Shown: positions 63,786 through 64,000 of the stretch, one piece after another
How the letters are laid out: each line of letters opens with the position of its first letter
Numbering within the stretch: position 1 is the first letter of the stretch
NCBI GenBank assembly: GCA_030674155.1
Contig: CM060344.1
Location: 27,676,915 to 27,740,914, forward strand
Length of the DNA: 64,000 nt
Origin: Stramonita haemastoma
Taxonomy: Eukaryota; Mollusca; Gastropoda; Neogastropoda; Muricidae
Direction: 5' to 3'
The notes under the pieces: model-generated
What the model saw: the letters and a program-made list of their open reading frames with translations, nothing else
Databases searched by the model: none
Told to the model about the DNA's origin: nothing
Position numbers and translations under genes: made by a program

Positions 63786-64000
63786 TTTACTGGCTATCCG
63801 GACAGGAAGCTCAGTGATCAGAGCACTGGCTAGCCCCAAGCTAAGGTTAAGCAACATTGAGCATGGTTACCAAGTGGATGGGAGACTGTTTGCGGGCCTT
63901 GGCTTCAGTACAGTACCCCAGTTTACCCAGCTGTAAATGTGACCTACCCTCTTTAGGGTCAGGGAAGGTGAAGCAGCGAGGAAAAGGAGATGGGCGCCGC
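63786..64000 (+). mobile_element. SINE family D (tRNA/5S-like head), runs off the window
   Basis: The head aagctcagtgatcagagcac is A-box-like. It is followed by aagctaaggttaagcaacat and accaagtggatgggagactg, close to the 5S rRNA internal promoter (AAGCTAAGCAAC, TGGATGGGAGACCG). The body matches the copies at 31.4 and 38.5 kb as far as the window end. Confidence 0.75.

Noticed and set aside
63820..63900. 5S rRNA gene
   Set aside because: Only the internal promoter part resembles 5S. The 5' and 3' stems are absent, and the same sequence recurs as a dispersed element.

Overview
The window is nuclear DNA of an animal, most likely a mollusc. The mollusc call is an inference from the interspersed-repeat families and genome style, not proven. 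It holds one recognisable gene: the 3' half of an ATP-dependent 6-phosphofructokinase gene (Pfk), on the + strand. Thirteen coding exons are spread over about 52 kb (2132-54007). The N-terminal catalytic half lies upstream of the window. There is no second gene I can name. Nearly everything else is intron or downstream DNA made of SINEs, minisatellites, satellites and long (GT)n, (CT)n and (TA)n tracts.

Layout. 1-2131: upstream intron with SINE copies and a minisatellite ending in the first visible 3' splice site. 2132-2838: two exons ending the N-half. 2839-19652: long introns holding two extra phase-0 exons (7060-7386 and 13482-13532) that would insert into the linker between the two PFK halves. 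19653-27018: four exons of the C-terminal (regulatory) half. 27070-29000: a satellite built from a SINE tail. 29772-44005: a segment of about 7 kb present twice around a gap of exactly 100 N, each copy carrying the same two exons. Copy 2 is open; copy 1 has frame-breaking indels. 45387-54007: the last exons, including one (51472) that looks like a second version of the terminal exon. 54008-64000: 3' UTR and repeat-rich DNA with unrecognised short ORFs.

Joined through copy 2, the core exons give about 423 residues that follow the animal PFK C-half in order: end of the N-half, linker, MNIGAPACGMNAAVR, WAGIGGSLLGTK, LLLVGGFE, TISNNVPG, CDRIKQ...[37 protein letters not shown] and stop. Two single-base indels (exons at 26867 and 49725) break the frame and look like sequence errors. 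A stretch of about 15 residues expected before the last exon was not found.

The most unusual pattern is that several exons have their own splice sites inside tandem arrays. The exon at 2132 sits between a minisatellite ending in its acceptor and a (GTGA)n run starting at its donor. The exon at 49725 sits between a 38-bp array carrying its acceptor motif and a 42-45-bp array carrying a donor motif. The exon at 38995 has four copies of its acceptor plus exon start. Several acceptors are (TG)n tracts. An intronic 29-30-bp minisatellite carries about 15 copies of TTAAGGTCA, the binding consensus of estrogen-related receptor, a known activator of glycolytic genes in Drosophila.
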